From positions 1-64,000 of the forward strand of contig NZ_WCJE01000003.1 in the NCBI RefSeq assembly GCF_016743335.1: DNA of 64,000 nucleotides. The letters are read 5' to 3'. Below, one piece after another: positions 44,259 through 53,634 of this stretch. Every line of letters begins with the position of its first letter. Positions within the stretch are counted from its first letter, which is position 1. The position numbers and the translations under genes were made by a program. Origin of the DNA: Streptococcus suis. GTDB lineage: Bacteria > Bacillota > Bacilli > Lactobacillales > Streptococcaceae. Below the pieces are notes generated by a model. It was not told where the DNA came from. It saw only the letters and a program-made list of their open reading frames with translations, and did not search any database.

Positions 44259-45815
44259 ATGTCAGAGCAAGCACAAAGACAGGAACTTCACCGGAAAATA
44301 TGGGCGATTGCAGATAAGGTACGAGGAGCAGTAGATGGTTGGGATTTCAAACAGTACGTCTTGGGAATTCTGTTCTACCGTTTTATCAGTGAGAATTTTA
44401 AAAATTACATCGAGGGTGGAGATCCAGATGTAGATTATGCTAATTTTCCAGAGGGGCAGATTACAGATGTCATCAAGGATGATGCAGTCAAAACCAAGGG
44501 ATATTTTATCTATCCGTCGCAGTTATTTTCAAATGTGGTGAAACAGGCTAGAGGTAACGAAAATCTCAACACGGAGTTGAGGAAGATTTTTGATGCCATT
44601 GAGGATAGTGCGATTGGCTATGACAGTGAGCATGATATCAAGGGCCTCTTTGATGACGTTGACACGCGGAGTAACCGTCTGGGCAATTCTGTTGCGGAAA
44701 GAAATCAGCGTTTGGTGGATATTTTAGAAGAGATTGCTAATCTTGATTTTGGGGATTTCGAGGATAACAAAATCGACCTTTTTGGTGATGCCTATGAGTT
44801 CTTGATTTCAAACTATGCCTCGAATGCTGGTAAGTCAGGCGGGGAATTTTTTACCCCTCAAAGCGTGTCCAAGTTGCTGGCTAAGATTGTCATGCTGGGA
44901 AAAGACGAGAAAAACAAGATTAACAAAATTTACGATCCTGCATGTGGATCGGGATCGCTCTTGCTTCAAGCTAAGAAACAGTTTACTGAACATATCATCG
45001 AGGATGGTTTTTATGGACAGGAAATTAATATGACCACTTATAACCTGGCTCGTATGAACATGTTCCTTCACAACATCAACTATGATAAATTTAGCATTGA
45101 GCGTGGCAATACCCTGCTAGATCCCAAACACGGCAACGATAAACCCTTTGATGCCATCGTATCAAATCCTCCTTACTCCATCAAGTGGATTGGCAGCGAT
45201 GATCCAACCTTAATCAATGATGATCGCTTTGCACCAGCTGGGATTTTGGCTCCAAAGTCCAAGGCTGACTTTGCCTTCATCATGCACAGTCTTTCCTATC
45301 TTTCGTCAAAAGGCAGAGCAGCCATCGTGACCTTCCCTGGTATTTTTTATCGTGGAGGTGCAGAGCAAAAAATCCGGAAGTACCTAGTGGATGGAAACTT
45401 TGTTGAGGCTGTCATTCAGCTACCGGACAATCTTTTTTTTGGTACCTCTATTGCTACCTGTATTCTCGTTTTGGCTAAAAATAAGAATACGACAGATACA
45501 CTCTTTATAGATGCCAGTCGGGAATTTAAAAAAGAAACCAATAATAACATCTTAACCGAAGACAATATCCAGAATATTTTAGATGGATTTGACAAGGGAG
45601 AAGATAAGGAATATTTTGTTTCAGTTGCATCACATGAGAAGATTGTCGAAAATGATTACAACCTGTCTGTTTCGACCTATGTAGAAAAGGAAGATACGCG
45701 AGAGAAGATTGACATCGTTCAGTTGAACAAAGATATCGCTGAAACTGTGAAGAATATTGACCGTCTACGTGCTGAGATTGACAAGATTGTGGAGGAGTTG
45801 AGTCATGACCAATGA
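44259..45815 (+). CDS. hsdM: Type I restriction-modification methyltransferase HsdM
   Basis: 518 residues from 44259. The N-terminal helical domain ([20 protein letters not shown] at about 10-29) contacts HsdS. The SAM-binding N6-adenine methyltransferase core shows [14 protein letters not shown], the AdoMet motif [11 protein letters not shown] and the catalytic NPPY at about 303-306. It methylates adenine in the sequence chosen by HsdS. Three ATG codons stand in a row (44253, 44256, 44259); the last is best spaced from GAGG. It overlaps the rhuM-like gene by 11 bases. Confidence 0.95.
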   Translation: MSEQAQRQELHRKIWAIADKVRGAVDGWDFKQYVLGILFYRFISENFKNYIEGGDPDVDYANFPEGQITDVIKDDAVKTKGYFIYPSQLFSNVVKQARGNENLNTELRKIFDAIEDSAIGYDSEHDIKGLFDDVDTRSNRLGNSVAERNQRLVDILEEIANLDFGDFEDNKIDLFGDAYEFLISNYASNAGKSGGEFFTPQSVSKLLAKIVMLGKDEKNKINKIYDPACGSGSLLLQAKKQFTEHIIEDGFYGQEINMTTYNLARMNMFLHNINYDKFSIERGNTLLDPKHGNDKPFDAIVSNPPYSIKWIGSDDPTLINDDRFAPAGILAPKSKADFAFIMHSLSYLSSKGRAAIVTFPGIFYRGGAEQKIRKYLVDGNFVEAVIQLPDNLFFGTSIATCILVLAKNKNTTDTLFIDASREFKKETNNNILTEDNIQNILDGFDKGEDKEYFVSVASHEKIVENDYNLSVSTYVEKEDTREKIDIVQLNKDIAETVKNIDRLRAEIDKIVEELSHDQ

Positions 45816-46812
45816 TATCATCATCTACACAACAGATGACGGCAAGGCGTCAATCGAACTTCATCTGGACAATGGAACAGTCTGGCTGACCCAGTTGGAG
45901 TTGGCGGAACTTTTTCAGACTTCCAAGCAGAATATCAGCAAGCATATTAAGGCTATTTTTGAGGATGGCGAACTTGATGAAAAAGTGGTTGTCAACTATC
46001 AGTTGACAACCACTCAACACGGGGCAATGGCAGGAAAAACCCAGAGCCGAAAGACTGCTTACTACAACCTGGATATGATACTGGCTATCGGCTATCGGGT
46101 ACGGTCACCTCGTGGAGTACAATTTCGGAACTACGCTTCAACTGTTTTAAAAGAGTACTTGATCAAAGGCTTTGCTATGGACGATGACCGTTTGAAAAAT
46201 TTGGGCGGCGGGTCTTATTTCAAGGAACTCCTTGACCGCATTCGAGATATTCGTTCAAGCGAAAAAGTGTTTTATCGTCAGATTTTAGACTTGTTTGCGA
46301 CCTCAAGTGACTATAATGCAAGAAGTAGTGAAGCCCAGCAATTTTTTGCAACGGTGCAAAATAAGTTGCATTATGCCATTCATCACCATACCGCAAGCGA
46401 ACTGATTTACACTAGAGTAGATAGTGAGAAAGAATTTATGGGCTTGACGACCTTCAAGGGTGAATTGCCAACCTTTTCGGAGGCTACGGTTGCCAAAAAT
46501 TATCTGACCGAGCAAGAGTTACAAGGTCTCAATCAGTTGGTATCGGGGTATTTGGACTTTGCCGAGAGGCAGGCCCAGCGTCAGATTGTCATGACCATGG
46601 CGGACTGGATCCAGCACGTGGATCGGATTTTACTGGCAACGGGTGAGGACCTCCTGACCCATGCAGGAACTATATCCCGCGAGCAGATGACGGAAAAAGT
46701 CAGTCAAGAGTACCGAAAATATAAAGCCAAGACCCTCAGTCAAGTTGAAAAAGACTACCTAGCCCACCTCAAACACCTAGAAAAAACAGCTCAAGAGGGG
46801 GAGAAAAAATGA
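45805..46812 (+). CDS. RhuM family protein
   Basis: 335 residues. Family features: [20 protein letters not shown] at the start, then [22 protein letters not shown] (a helix-turn-helix-like segment, about 28-49), and [23 protein letters not shown] (about 81-103), the RhuM hallmark. The C terminus is helical and lysine-rich. RhuM was named from a Salmonella pathogenicity island, and homologues often sit in type I restriction loci, as here between hsdM and hsdS. Its action is not established; a DNA-binding or regulatory role is plausible. Confidence 0.9.
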   Translation: MTNDIIIYTTDDGKASIELHLDNGTVWLTQLELAELFQTSKQNISKHIKAIFEDGELDEKVVVNYQLTTTQHGAMAGKTQSRKTAYYNLDMILAIGYRVRSPRGVQFRNYASTVLKEYLIKGFAMDDDRLKNLGGGSYFKELLDRIRDIRSSEKVFYRQILDLFATSSDYNARSSEAQQFFATVQNKLHYAIHHHTASELIYTRVDSEKEFMGLTTFKGELPTFSEATVAKNYLTEQELQGLNQLVSGYLDFAERQAQRQIVMTMADWIQHVDRILLATGEDLLTHAGTISREQMTEKVSQEYRKYKAKTLSQVEKDYLAHLKHLEKTAQEGEKK

Positions 46813-46952
46813 CAAAAATAGAAGAAATGTTGGCTGACCTCTGCCCTAATGGCTCAAACAGTCAGGGGAGTGACTGTTTGAGGTGGGAAATAAGGCAAAG
46901 TCATAACTTTGCCTCCTTGCAACGACAAAGTGGGCGAATGAAAGGATGCTAG
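46809..46952 (+). pseudogene. 5' remnant of an hsdS gene with hairpin insert
   Basis: A 47-codon reading frame overlapping the end of the rhuM-like gene (ATGA). It begins [15 protein letters not shown], the same opening as the full HsdS downstream (MNQIEKMLQDYCPNG), then loses similarity. The divergent part contains two perfect inverted repeats: CTCAAACAGTCA (46853-46864, arm partner 46871-46882) and AGGCAAAGT (46893-46901, partner 46906-46914). It ends one base before the next hsdS start. It is either a decayed duplicate start or a translated leader that couples hsdS to the genes before it. Confidence 0.65.
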
Positions 46953-46953
46953 T

Positions 46954-48141
46954 ATGAACCAAATCGAAAAGATGCTACAAGATTACTGTCCAAATGGAGT
47001 TGAGTGGAAAGAGTTGGGGGATAGAGAGGTTGCAAAACTTTCTCGTGGGAAAGTGATGTCTAAACAGTTTTTAGAAGAAAATAAAGGCGTGTTTCCAGTT
47101 TATTCCTCCCAAACTGCAAACAGTGGCGAGATTGGTAAAATTTCAACATTTGATTTTGATGGCGAATACATAACATGGACAACTGATGGTGCAAATGCTG
47201 GTACAGTATTTTATCGTCAAGGAAAATTTAGTATCACTAATGTTTGTGGTTTAGTAGATATACAAAATGATAAATTACTTACTAAGTTTGTTTATTATTA
47301 TTTAACAATTACAACTAAAAAATACGTGTCTTCAGGTATGGGAAATCCGAAACTGATGTCAAATGTCATGGCGAAAATCAAAATCCCTATCCCCCCGCTA
47401 GAAATTCAGGAAGAAATTGTGAAAATACTTGACAAATTCACTGAATATGTTACAGAATTGACCGCAGAATTGACCGCAGAATTGACCCTCCGACAGAAGC
47501 AATATAATTATTTTAGAGATTATTTATTGAACTTTGATAGTGATAGTTCGGGGGGGGCGAACAATAAAGTTTATCAGGTTGAGTGGAAGACGCTGGGGGA
47601 TATTGCAAAATTGAAAAATGGAAAAGATTGGAAAAGTCTTTCTGTTGGTGATGTTCCGGTCTATGGTAGTGGTGGTGCGATGGGAGAGTTCGTCTCAGAA
47701 TATGCGTATAATAAACCGACTGTCTTAATTCCCAGAAAAGGGTCGATATCTAATCTATTTTATCTCGAAAAACCTTTTTGGAATGTTGATACGATTTACT
47801 ATACTGAAATTGATGACAGTCAGGTTGTGCCAAGATATTTATATTATTACTTAACTACCATTGATTTGGAGAGTATGGCAACAAATCCAACAAGACCAAG
47901 TTTGACCCAAGCTATTCTGGATAAAATCCCCATCCCCGTTCCTTCTCTCCCTATCCAACAACGCATCGTCCAAGTTCTTGATAACTTCGATGCAGTTTGT
48001 AACGACCTTAATATCGGACTGCCCAAGGAGATTGAGTTACGCCAAAAACAGTATGAATATTTTAGAGAAAAACTCTTGACATTCACCGCCGAAGGCGTGT
48101 ACACTGACAGTACAGTACAGTACAGTACAGACAAGACCTGA
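46954..48141 (+). CDS. hsdS: Type I restriction specificity subunit HsdS (two recognition domains)
   Basis: 395 residues with the order target domain 1 (about 15-145), conserved helix 1 (IPPLEIQEEIVKILDKF to LRQKQYNYFRDYLL), target domain 2 (about 205-330) and conserved helix 2 (IPIQQRIVQVLDNF to LRQKQYEYFREKLL in part). It directs HsdM and HsdR to a split DNA sequence. The spacer helix contains TELTAELTAELT, encoded by 12-bp repeats at about 47452-47487. The last 11 residues are encoded by and after a 5-bp repeat tract (48107-48130) and look like frame-shifted tail. Loss of one repeat unit would fuse it to the fragment at 48183. Confidence 0.92.
   Translation: MNQIEKMLQDYCPNGVEWKELGDREVAKLSRGKVMSKQFLEENKGVFPVYSSQTANSGEIGKISTFDFDGEYITWTTDGANAGTVFYRQGKFSITNVCGLVDIQNDKLLTKFVYYYLTITTKKYVSSGMGNPKLMSNVMAKIKIPIPPLEIQEEIVKILDKFTEYVTELTAELTAELTLRQKQYNYFRDYLLNFDSDSSGGANNKVYQVEWKTLGDIAKLKNGKDWKSLSVGDVPVYGSGGAMGEFVSEYAYNKPTVLIPRKGSISNLFYLEKPFWNVDTIYYTEIDDSQVVPRYLYYYLTTIDLESMATNPTRPSLTQAILDKIPIPVPSLPIQQRIVQVLDNFDAVCNDLNIGLPKEIELRQKQYEYFREKLLTFTAEGVYTDSTVQYSTDKT
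47452..47487 (+). repeat. 12-bp tandem repeat coding for TAEL spacer units
   Basis: ACCGCAGAATTG occurs twice, preceded by the related ACAGAATTG and followed by ACC. It lies in the central conserved region of HsdS, where EcoR124I and EcoDXXI differ by the number of such TAEL units and thereby in the spacing of the recognised half sites. Confidence 0.85.
48107..48130 (+). repeat. Pentanucleotide repeat tract (ACAGT)4.8
   Basis: Four complete ACAGT units plus ACAG. It lies in the last codons of the 395-residue HsdS. Removing 5 bp joins frame 1 to the open frame that runs through the fragment at 48183-48767; adding 5 bp leads to TAG shortly after. Confidence 0.9.
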
Positions 48142-48182
48142 TTAGGCTCTTAAACTGGGTCTTTGGTCCGATACGGGGAGAG

Positions 48183-48767
48183 TTGGGGGCAATTTGCACC
48201 TTTACTCGTGGAAATGGCCTTCAGAAGAAAGATTTTACAGAAGAGGGTTACCCCGTTATTCATTACGGACAGATTTACACTCGCTATGGCTTTTCGACGG
48301 ATAAGACAATCTCTTTCACTGACCAAAGCGTCTTTGCTAAATTAAAGAAAGCTCAGCCGGGTGACATTGTCATGGCAACGACTTCTGAGAATGTCGAAGA
48401 TGTTGGAAAAGCAGTCGTATGGGAAGGAAATGAAGAAGTAGGGATTGGAGGTCACTCTTGTGCTTTACAAACTGAGCAATCGTCAAAATTTCTGGTCTAT
48501 TATTTTCAATCCAATGATTTTCAACGACAAAAAGAAAAAATGGTTGTTGGGACGAAAGTAATTGAGTTGTATCCTAAAAATATACAGAAGATGCTTATCG
48601 TCTTACCATCTTTTTCAACTCAAAAACGCATCGTTGCTATCCTCGACAAATTTGATGAGTTGACGACCTCGATTTCTCACGGTTTGCCAAAGGAAATTGA
48701 GTTGCGTCAGAAGCAGTATCAGTATTTTAGAGATACCTTGCTCAATTTTCCCAACAAATACGAATAA
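48183..48767 (+). CDS. Orphan HsdS fragment: one recognition domain plus conserved helix
   Basis: 194 residues from a TTG, without the HsdS N terminus. It has a target recognition domain (LGAICTFTRGNGLQKKDFTE to about residue 125) and the conserved C-terminal helix (KRIVAILDKFDELTTSISHG, then LPKEIELRQKQYQYFRDTLL). The open frame extends upstream without stop to 48132, right beside the repeat tract. No convincing ribosome site is present, so it is probably translated only when fused to HsdS. The helix DNA is similar to that in the upstream hsdS (about 48018-48080), giving a substrate for domain swapping. Confidence 0.8.
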   Translation: MGAICTFTRGNGLQKKDFTEEGYPVIHYGQIYTRYGFSTDKTISFTDQSVFAKLKKAQPGDIVMATTSENVEDVGKAVVWEGNEEVGIGGHSCALQTEQSSKFLVYYFQSNDFQRQKEKMVVGTKVIELYPKNIQKMLIVLPSFSTQKRIVAILDKFDELTTSISHGLPKEIELRQKQYQYFRDTLLNFPNKYE

Positions 48768-48781
48768 ATAGGATGAGAAAC

Positions 48782-48815
48782 AAAGAATTGTGGTTCAACT
48801 GCAATTCTTTTTGAT
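48782..48815 (+). terminator. Rho-independent terminator after the hsdS fragment
   Basis: AAAGAATTG (48782-48790) pairs with CAATTCTTT (48802-48810), followed by TTGATTT. Confidence 0.7.
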
Positions 48816-48830
48816 TTGAGAGGATATTGT

Positions 48831-48859
48831 TTTACATATAACAAAGAATAATGTAAAAT
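48831..48859 (+). promoter_or_regulatory. Promoter of the higBA-like pair
   Basis: TTTACA (48831-48836) and TAAAAT (48854-48859) with a 17-bp spacer. Confidence 0.75.
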
Positions 48860-48882
48860 AAAATTACCAAAAAGGTAATTTT
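48860..48882. promoter_or_regulatory. Toxin-antitoxin autoregulatory operator
   Basis: Perfect 9-bp arms AAAATTACC (48860-48868) and GGTAATTTT (48874-48882) around AAAAA, immediately downstream of the -10 box. It fits autorepression by the HTH antitoxin. Confidence 0.75.
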
Positions 48883-48907
48883 GGTAGAGATTGCGAAAGG
48901 AAATTGA

Positions 48908-49246
48908 ATGCAAATCCAATATAATAATAGAACAGTTGAAAAGCAGTGTACAAATTTGAGGATAGCAAAGAAAGACTTTTCAGATAAGGTTGCCAAGAAG
49001 TTGCACAAGTTGGTCAATTTTATTGAGAGTGCTGACAATCTCGCTTCCGTAATCGCATTTCCGACGTATCATTTTCATGATTTAAAAGGAGATAGAGAGG
49101 GAGAATATGCTCTGGATATTGACGGTCGTAGAGGTTCTTACAGATTAATCGTCTGCTTTGATGAGGAGAAAGATACTGTATTTTCCAATGCCCAGAGTAT
49201 TAGAATAATTCAAATTGAGGAGGTAAGTAATCATTATGGTTCATAA
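48908..49246 (+). CDS. higB: HigB/RelE-family toxin
   Basis: 112 residues of the plasmid maintenance killer (HigB) type. Features are NNRTVEKQCTNLRIAKKDF, then AFPTYHFHDLKGDREGEYAL (about 51-70) and RGSYRLIVCFDEE (about 74-86), the RelE-fold core that cleaves mRNA in the ribosome in studied members. AAAGGAAATTGA precedes the start. It overlaps the antitoxin gene by 11 bases; toxin-first order is typical of higBA. It lies within the restriction locus with its own promoter and operator. Confidence 0.85.
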   Translation: MQIQYNNRTVEKQCTNLRIAKKDFSDKVAKKLHKLVNFIESADNLASVIAFPTYHFHDLKGDREGEYALDIDGRRGSYRLIVCFDEEKDTVFSNAQSIRIIQIEEVSNHYGS

Positions 49247-50327
49247 CATTCAAAACTATAAAGATTTAATCGCTTTCCATCCAGGTTCTTATGTTGAAGA
49301 GATAATAGAAGACTTAAATATGTCCCAAGAAGAGTTTGCGATTCGTTTAGGGACAACCCCAAAAACAATCAGTAAATTGGTAAATGGTGAAATTTCAGTC
49401 AGTAAGGATCTTGCTAATAAACTATTTAAATTAACAGGGGTATCAATTCTTACTTGGTTAAATCTTCAAGCGAGCTATGATGCAAAGGTTCTTGAAATAG
49501 AGGAACTTCAAAATCAAGATGAAAAAGAGATTTTGAAGTTGATTGATTTTGATTATTTCAAAAGACACGGCTTTGTTCCACCGGGAAGGTATAGCTTGCT
49601 ACAAAAAGTGGCTGAGTTGAGAAAGCTTTTTCAAATTTCAAATCTTACATATCTGAGTCAGTTCAATCAGCTTGTTAGTTATCGAAATACAAAAGGTTTT
49701 GATGAGCGTTCGGTGGTAAATTCAAATGTTATGCTTGAGTTGGCTATAAAATTATCAAAAGATGCAACTGACACAAAGTTTAATAAGTCAAAATTAGTAA
49801 AAATACTACCAGAACTACGAGAGATGACCTTGAAAGATGGTGGAGAATTTTACCCGATGTTACATTCAAAATTATTGGAATGTGGTATTTGTTTGGTCGG
49901 ACTTCCAAAATTAAAAAATGCCAATCTGAATGGTGCGACCAAGCGATTTAAAAATGGTAGTGTATTATTGTTGTTAACTGATAAAAATAAGCGTTCAGAT
50001 ATTTTTTGGTTCTCATTTTTCCATGAATTAGGTCATATTTTACATAATGATTTTTACTCGGATTATGATGATAGGGATGCTTATGAAGAAAAAGAGCAAA
50101 AAGCGGATCAATTTGCTCAAGAATTTCTTATTCCTACGAACGAATATGAACAGTTTGTAGCAGAAAAATCTTTTGATAAATCATCCATCATTCGTTTTGC
50201 TCATGAAATCGGTATCCATCCAAGTATTGTTTTGGGAAGACTCCAAAAAGAAGGATTTGTAGAATACAGTCAGTATCAAGAGCTAAAAATTAGTTACAAT
50301 ATCATTATCAGAGGAAATGCGGTATAA
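49236..50327 (+). CDS. higA: HigA-like HTH antitoxin fused to ImmA/IrrE metallopeptidase domain
   Basis: 363 residues. The N-terminal HTH_XRE domain of the HigA type (HPGSYVEEIIEDLNMSQEEF, then LGTTPKTISKLVNGEISVS, about 38-56) should bind the toxin and the operator at 48860-48882. A helical linker follows. The C-terminal domain carries the zinc motif HELGH in FWFSFFHELGHILH (about 265-278) and a downstream Glu-rich KEQKADQFAQEF, as in ImmA/IrrE proteases. The peptidase may cleave the antitoxin part or another repressor under stress; that is inference. GAGGTAAG precedes the start. Confidence 0.87.
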   Translation: MVHNIQNYKDLIAFHPGSYVEEIIEDLNMSQEEFAIRLGTTPKTISKLVNGEISVSKDLANKLFKLTGVSILTWLNLQASYDAKVLEIEELQNQDEKEILKLIDFDYFKRHGFVPPGRYSLLQKVAELRKLFQISNLTYLSQFNQLVSYRNTKGFDERSVVNSNVMLELAIKLSKDATDTKFNKSKLVKILPELREMTLKDGGEFYPMLHSKLLECGICLVGLPKLKNANLNGATKRFKNGSVLLLLTDKNKRSDIFWFSFFHELGHILHNDFYSDYDDRDAYEEKEQKADQFAQEFLIPTNEYEQFVAEKSFDKSSIIRFAHEIGIHPSIVLGRLQKEGFVEYSQYQELKISYNIIIRGNAV

Positions 50328-50346
50328 ATCATTTTGAATACAGTGC

Positions 50347-50379
50347 GAGGATGTTTCAATCCTCGTTTTTTGGTATAAT
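50347..50379 (+). terminator. Terminator followed by hsdR extended -10 promoter
   Basis: CGAGGAT and ATCCTCG around GTTTCA with a T tract end the higBA transcript. Directly after it, TGGTATAAT (50371-50379) gives hsdR its own extended -10 promoter. Confidence 0.7.
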
Positions 50380-50429
50380 CTAGGTATAAAACAGTATTCA
50401 TCATGTCAACTATTTTATAAGGAGCAACC

Positions 50430-53400
50430 ATGACTGATATTATTCAAACAGACCCGATTATCGAATCCAATAACTTCATCGTTTTGGACAAGTATGTGAA
50501 ATCAGTGCAGCCAGGTCATTATCAGACAGAAGCTGATTTGGAGAAGGAGCTGATTGCGGATTTGCAGCAGCAAGGCTATGAGTATCTGAACTATTTGACC
50601 ACTCCTGAAGCATTGCTGGGAAATCTTCGGACGCAGATGGAAACGCTCAATCGTGTCAGCTTTACAGACGCAGAGTGGCAACGGTTTTTGGATGAGTATT
50701 TGAATAAACCAAGCGAGAGCTTGATTGATCGGACGCGTAAGCTTCATGATGATCATGTCTATGACTTTATTTTTGATGACGGGCATATTCAAAATATCTA
50801 CCTGTGGGATAAGAAGAACATCAGTCGAAATAAATTGCAGGTCATTAACCAGATGAAACAGACGGGAACGAGTGCCAATCGGTACGACGTGACCCTCCTG
50901 GTCAATGGGTTGCCTCTGGTTCAGATTGAGTTGAAAAAACGCGGAGTTGCCATTCGGGAGGCTTTTAACCAAGTTCATCGCTACAGTAAGGAAAGTTTTA
51001 ACGAAGAAAATTCTCTCTTCAAGTACCTGCAACTCTTTATTATTTCAAATGGGACAGACACCCGCTACTTTGCCAACACGACCAAGCGGAACAAGAATTC
51101 CTTTGATTTCACTATGAATTGGGCCTTGAAGAACAATAATCCGATCAAGGATTTGAAGGATTTCACAGCAACTTTCTTGAGTAAGCAGACCTTGTTAAAT
51201 GTCTTGATAAACTATTCCGTTTTTGATACCAGTGATACCCTGCTAATCATGCGTCCTTATCAGATTGCGGCGACTGAGAGGATTATCTGGAAAATTCGCT
51301 CTGCTATTGCTTCAAAAATCAAGAGTGGGCCAGAAACAGGTGGCTATATTTGGCATACGACTGGATCTGGAAAGACCTTGACTAGTTTTAAGGCGGCACG
51401 CTTGGCGACAGAGATGGACGAAGTGGACAAGGTCTTTTTCGTAGTTGACCGCAAGGATTTGGATTATCAGACCATGAAGGAGTACCAGCGGTTCTCGCCT
51501 GATTCGGTTAATGGATCCAACAGTACTGCAGGGCTCAAGCGAAATATTGAAAAAGATGACAATAAAATTGTGGTGACCACCATTCAAAAACTCAATCATT
51601 TCATGACAAGTGAGCAGGAGCACGAAATCTATGACAAGCAAGTGGTTTTCATCTTTGATGAGTGCCATCGCTCGCAGTTTGGTGAGGCTCAAAAACGCCT
51701 GAAGAAAAAATTTAAGAAGTATTGTCAGTTCGGATTTACAGGAACACCGATTAAGGTGGAGAATGCTTTAGGTGCAGAAACCACTGCCTCCGTCTTTGGA
51801 AAAGAGCTCCATTCTTACGTGATTACGGATGCCATACGGGACCAGAAGGTCTTGAAATTCATGGTGGATTACAATGATGTCCGTCCACAATTCAAGGCCT
51901 ATGAAACAGAGCAGGATTTGGAAAAGTTGAGTGCTGCTGAGACCAAGAAAGCTCTTTTGCACCCAACTCGAATTTCAGAGATTTCCAGTTATATCTTGGA
52001 GCATTTCAATCAAAAAACACACCGACAATCTGGAAAAGGCTTTAATGCTATGTTTGCCGTTTCGAGTGTTGAAGCTGCCAAAGCCTATTACCAGGAATTG
52101 CAGGAGCAGCAAGTCGGACGAGAAAAGCCACTAAAAATTGCGACGATCTTCTCTTTTGCAGCTAATGAGGCCCAGGTTGCGATTGGAGAAATTGATGATG
52201 AGAATTTTACACCGAACGACCTACCCGACCTCAGTAGTAAAGAGTTTTTAAGTCGCTGTGTAGAGGATTATAACCGACTGTTTCAGACTAACTACACCAT
52301 CAACGGCAATGATTTCCAGAATTATTACCGTGACTTAGCCAAACGCGTGAAGACGGGTGAAGTCGATTTATTGATTGTAGTGGGAATGTTCTTGACAGGT
52401 TTTGATGCTCCTACTTTGAATACCTTGTTTGTGGATAAAAACCTGCGTTATCATGGACTAATTCAAGCCTTTTCACGAACCAATCGGATTTATGATGCGA
52501 CCAAGTCCTTTGGTAATATTGTGACTTTCCGAGATTTGGAGAAAGCGACGACAGATGCTATCAAGCTCTTTGGAAAAACGGAAACAGCAGAGGTCTTGTT
52601 GGAACGCTCCTACACAGACTACTTGGAGGGTTACGACGATGCTGGTGAGCAGAAAGCCGGCTATTTGGCTGTTGCCCAGGAGCTCCTAGAGCGTTTTCCA
52701 GATCCAAGTGAGATTGTTAAAGAAAGTGATAAGAAGGCCTTTGTAGACTTATTCGGGAAGTTTTTGAAGCTGGATAATATTCTCCAGAACTACGATGACT
52801 TTGTGCGTTTACAAGCCGTTCAGATGCTTGATTTTGAAAATCCTGAGGAAGTAGCTACTTTTCAAGCCAAATACCAGATGGATACTGAAATCATGGAAGA
52901 ACTGGCTCAGCTTCCTATACCGACAGTTCGGGAAATTCAGGATTATCGTTCTGCCTACAATGACATTAGAGATTGGTATACCCATGAACGCCAAAATCAG
53001 CAAGACAGCAAATCGAAGGTAGATTGGGACTCAGTAGTCTTTGAGGTCGAATTGCTGAAATCACAAGAAATCAACCTAGACTATATCTTGGAGTTGATTT
53101 TTGAAACCAATAAAACAGTATCGGATAAGGACACTTTGGTAGAAGAAATCACACGGACCATTCGTGCCAGTCTTGGTAATCGAGCTAAGGAAGATCTGAT
53201 TGTGAAGTTTATTCACCGAAGTGATTTGGATAGTTTTGTGGATAAGACGGACATTATCGAAAAATTCTTCCTCTTTGCACGGGAGGAACAGAAAAAAGAA
53301 GTTGCCGAGCTTATTCAGCAAGAAGGCTTGAATGAAGAGAGTGCCAAGCGGTATATTCAACTTTCTTTGAGGAGGGAATATGCCAGCGAAAATGGGAATG

Positions 53401-53528
53401 CCCTCAATGAAACCTTGCCGAAGATGAGCCCCCTAAATCCTCAGTATCATACGAAGAAGCAGACTGTTTTCCAAAAAATTAGTGCCTTGGTTGAAAAATT
53501 TAAGGGGATTGGTGGAAGTATTGACTAA
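50430..53528 (+). CDS. hsdR: Type I restriction endonuclease HsdR
   Basis: 1032-residue motor and nuclease subunit. The N-terminal PD-(D/E)xK nuclease has D153 (YDVTLL) and E167-K169 (QIELKKRG). The SF2 translocase follows, with Walker [12 protein letters not shown] at about 314, the DEAD-type [10 protein letters not shown] at about 410 and a later QAFSRTNR motif VI. The C-terminal helical region binds HsdM. With HsdM and HsdS it translocates and cuts unmethylated DNA. AAGGAGCAACC precedes the start. It is separated from hsdS by the toxin-antitoxin pair but has its own promoter. Confidence 0.95.
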   Translation: MTDIIQTDPIIESNNFIVLDKYVKSVQPGHYQTEADLEKELIADLQQQGYEYLNYLTTPEALLGNLRTQMETLNRVSFTDAEWQRFLDEYLNKPSESLIDRTRKLHDDHVYDFIFDDGHIQNIYLWDKKNISRNKLQVINQMKQTGTSANRYDVTLLVNGLPLVQIELKKRGVAIREAFNQVHRYSKESFNEENSLFKYLQLFIISNGTDTRYFANTTKRNKNSFDFTMNWALKNNNPIKDLKDFTATFLSKQTLLNVLINYSVFDTSDTLLIMRPYQIAATERIIWKIRSAIASKIKSGPETGGYIWHTTGSGKTLTSFKAARLATEMDEVDKVFFVVDRKDLDYQTMKEYQRFSPDSVNGSNSTAGLKRNIEKDDNKIVVTTIQKLNHFMTSEQEHEIYDKQVVFIFDECHRSQFGEAQKRLKKKFKKYCQFGFTGTPIKVENALGAETTASVFGKELHSYVITDAIRDQKVLKFMVDYNDVRPQFKAYETEQDLEKLSAAETKKALLHPTRISEISSYILEHFNQKTHRQSGKGFNAMFAVSSVEAAKAYYQELQEQQVGREKPLKIATIFSFAANEAQVAIGEIDDENFTPNDLPDLSSKEFLSRCVEDYNRLFQTNYTINGNDFQNYYRDLAKRVKTGEVDLLIVVGMFLTGFDAPTLNTLFVDKNLRYHGLIQAFSRTNRIYDATKSFGNIVTFRDLEKATTDAIKLFGKTETAEVLLERSYTDYLEGYDDAGEQKAGYLAVAQELLERFPDPSEIVKESDKKAFVDLFGKFLKLDNILQNYDDFVRLQAVQMLDFENPEEVATFQAKYQMDTEIMEELAQLPIPTVREIQDYRSAYNDIRDWYTHERQNQQDSKSKVDWDSVVFEVELLKSQEINLDYILELIFETNKTVSDKDTLVEEITRTIRASLGNRAKEDLIVKFIHRSDLDSFVDKTDIIEKFFLFAREEQKKEVAELIQQEGLNEESAKRYIQLSLRREYASENGNALNETLPKMSPLNPQYHTKKQTVFQKISALVEKFKGIGGSID

Positions 53529-53529
53529 G

Positions 53530-53557
53530 AAAACCGGACAAGCGTTCGGTTTTTTGT
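53530..53557 (+). terminator. Rho-independent terminator after hsdR
   Basis: AAACCG (53531-53536) pairs with CGGTTT (53547-53552), then TTTTG. Confidence 0.75.
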
Positions 53558-53634
53558 TTTATCTTGCCAATTTTCTGTTAATTTAGGTGGGTTTTATGGT
53601 AGAATAGAAAAAATAGATTTTTGCGGAGAATATT

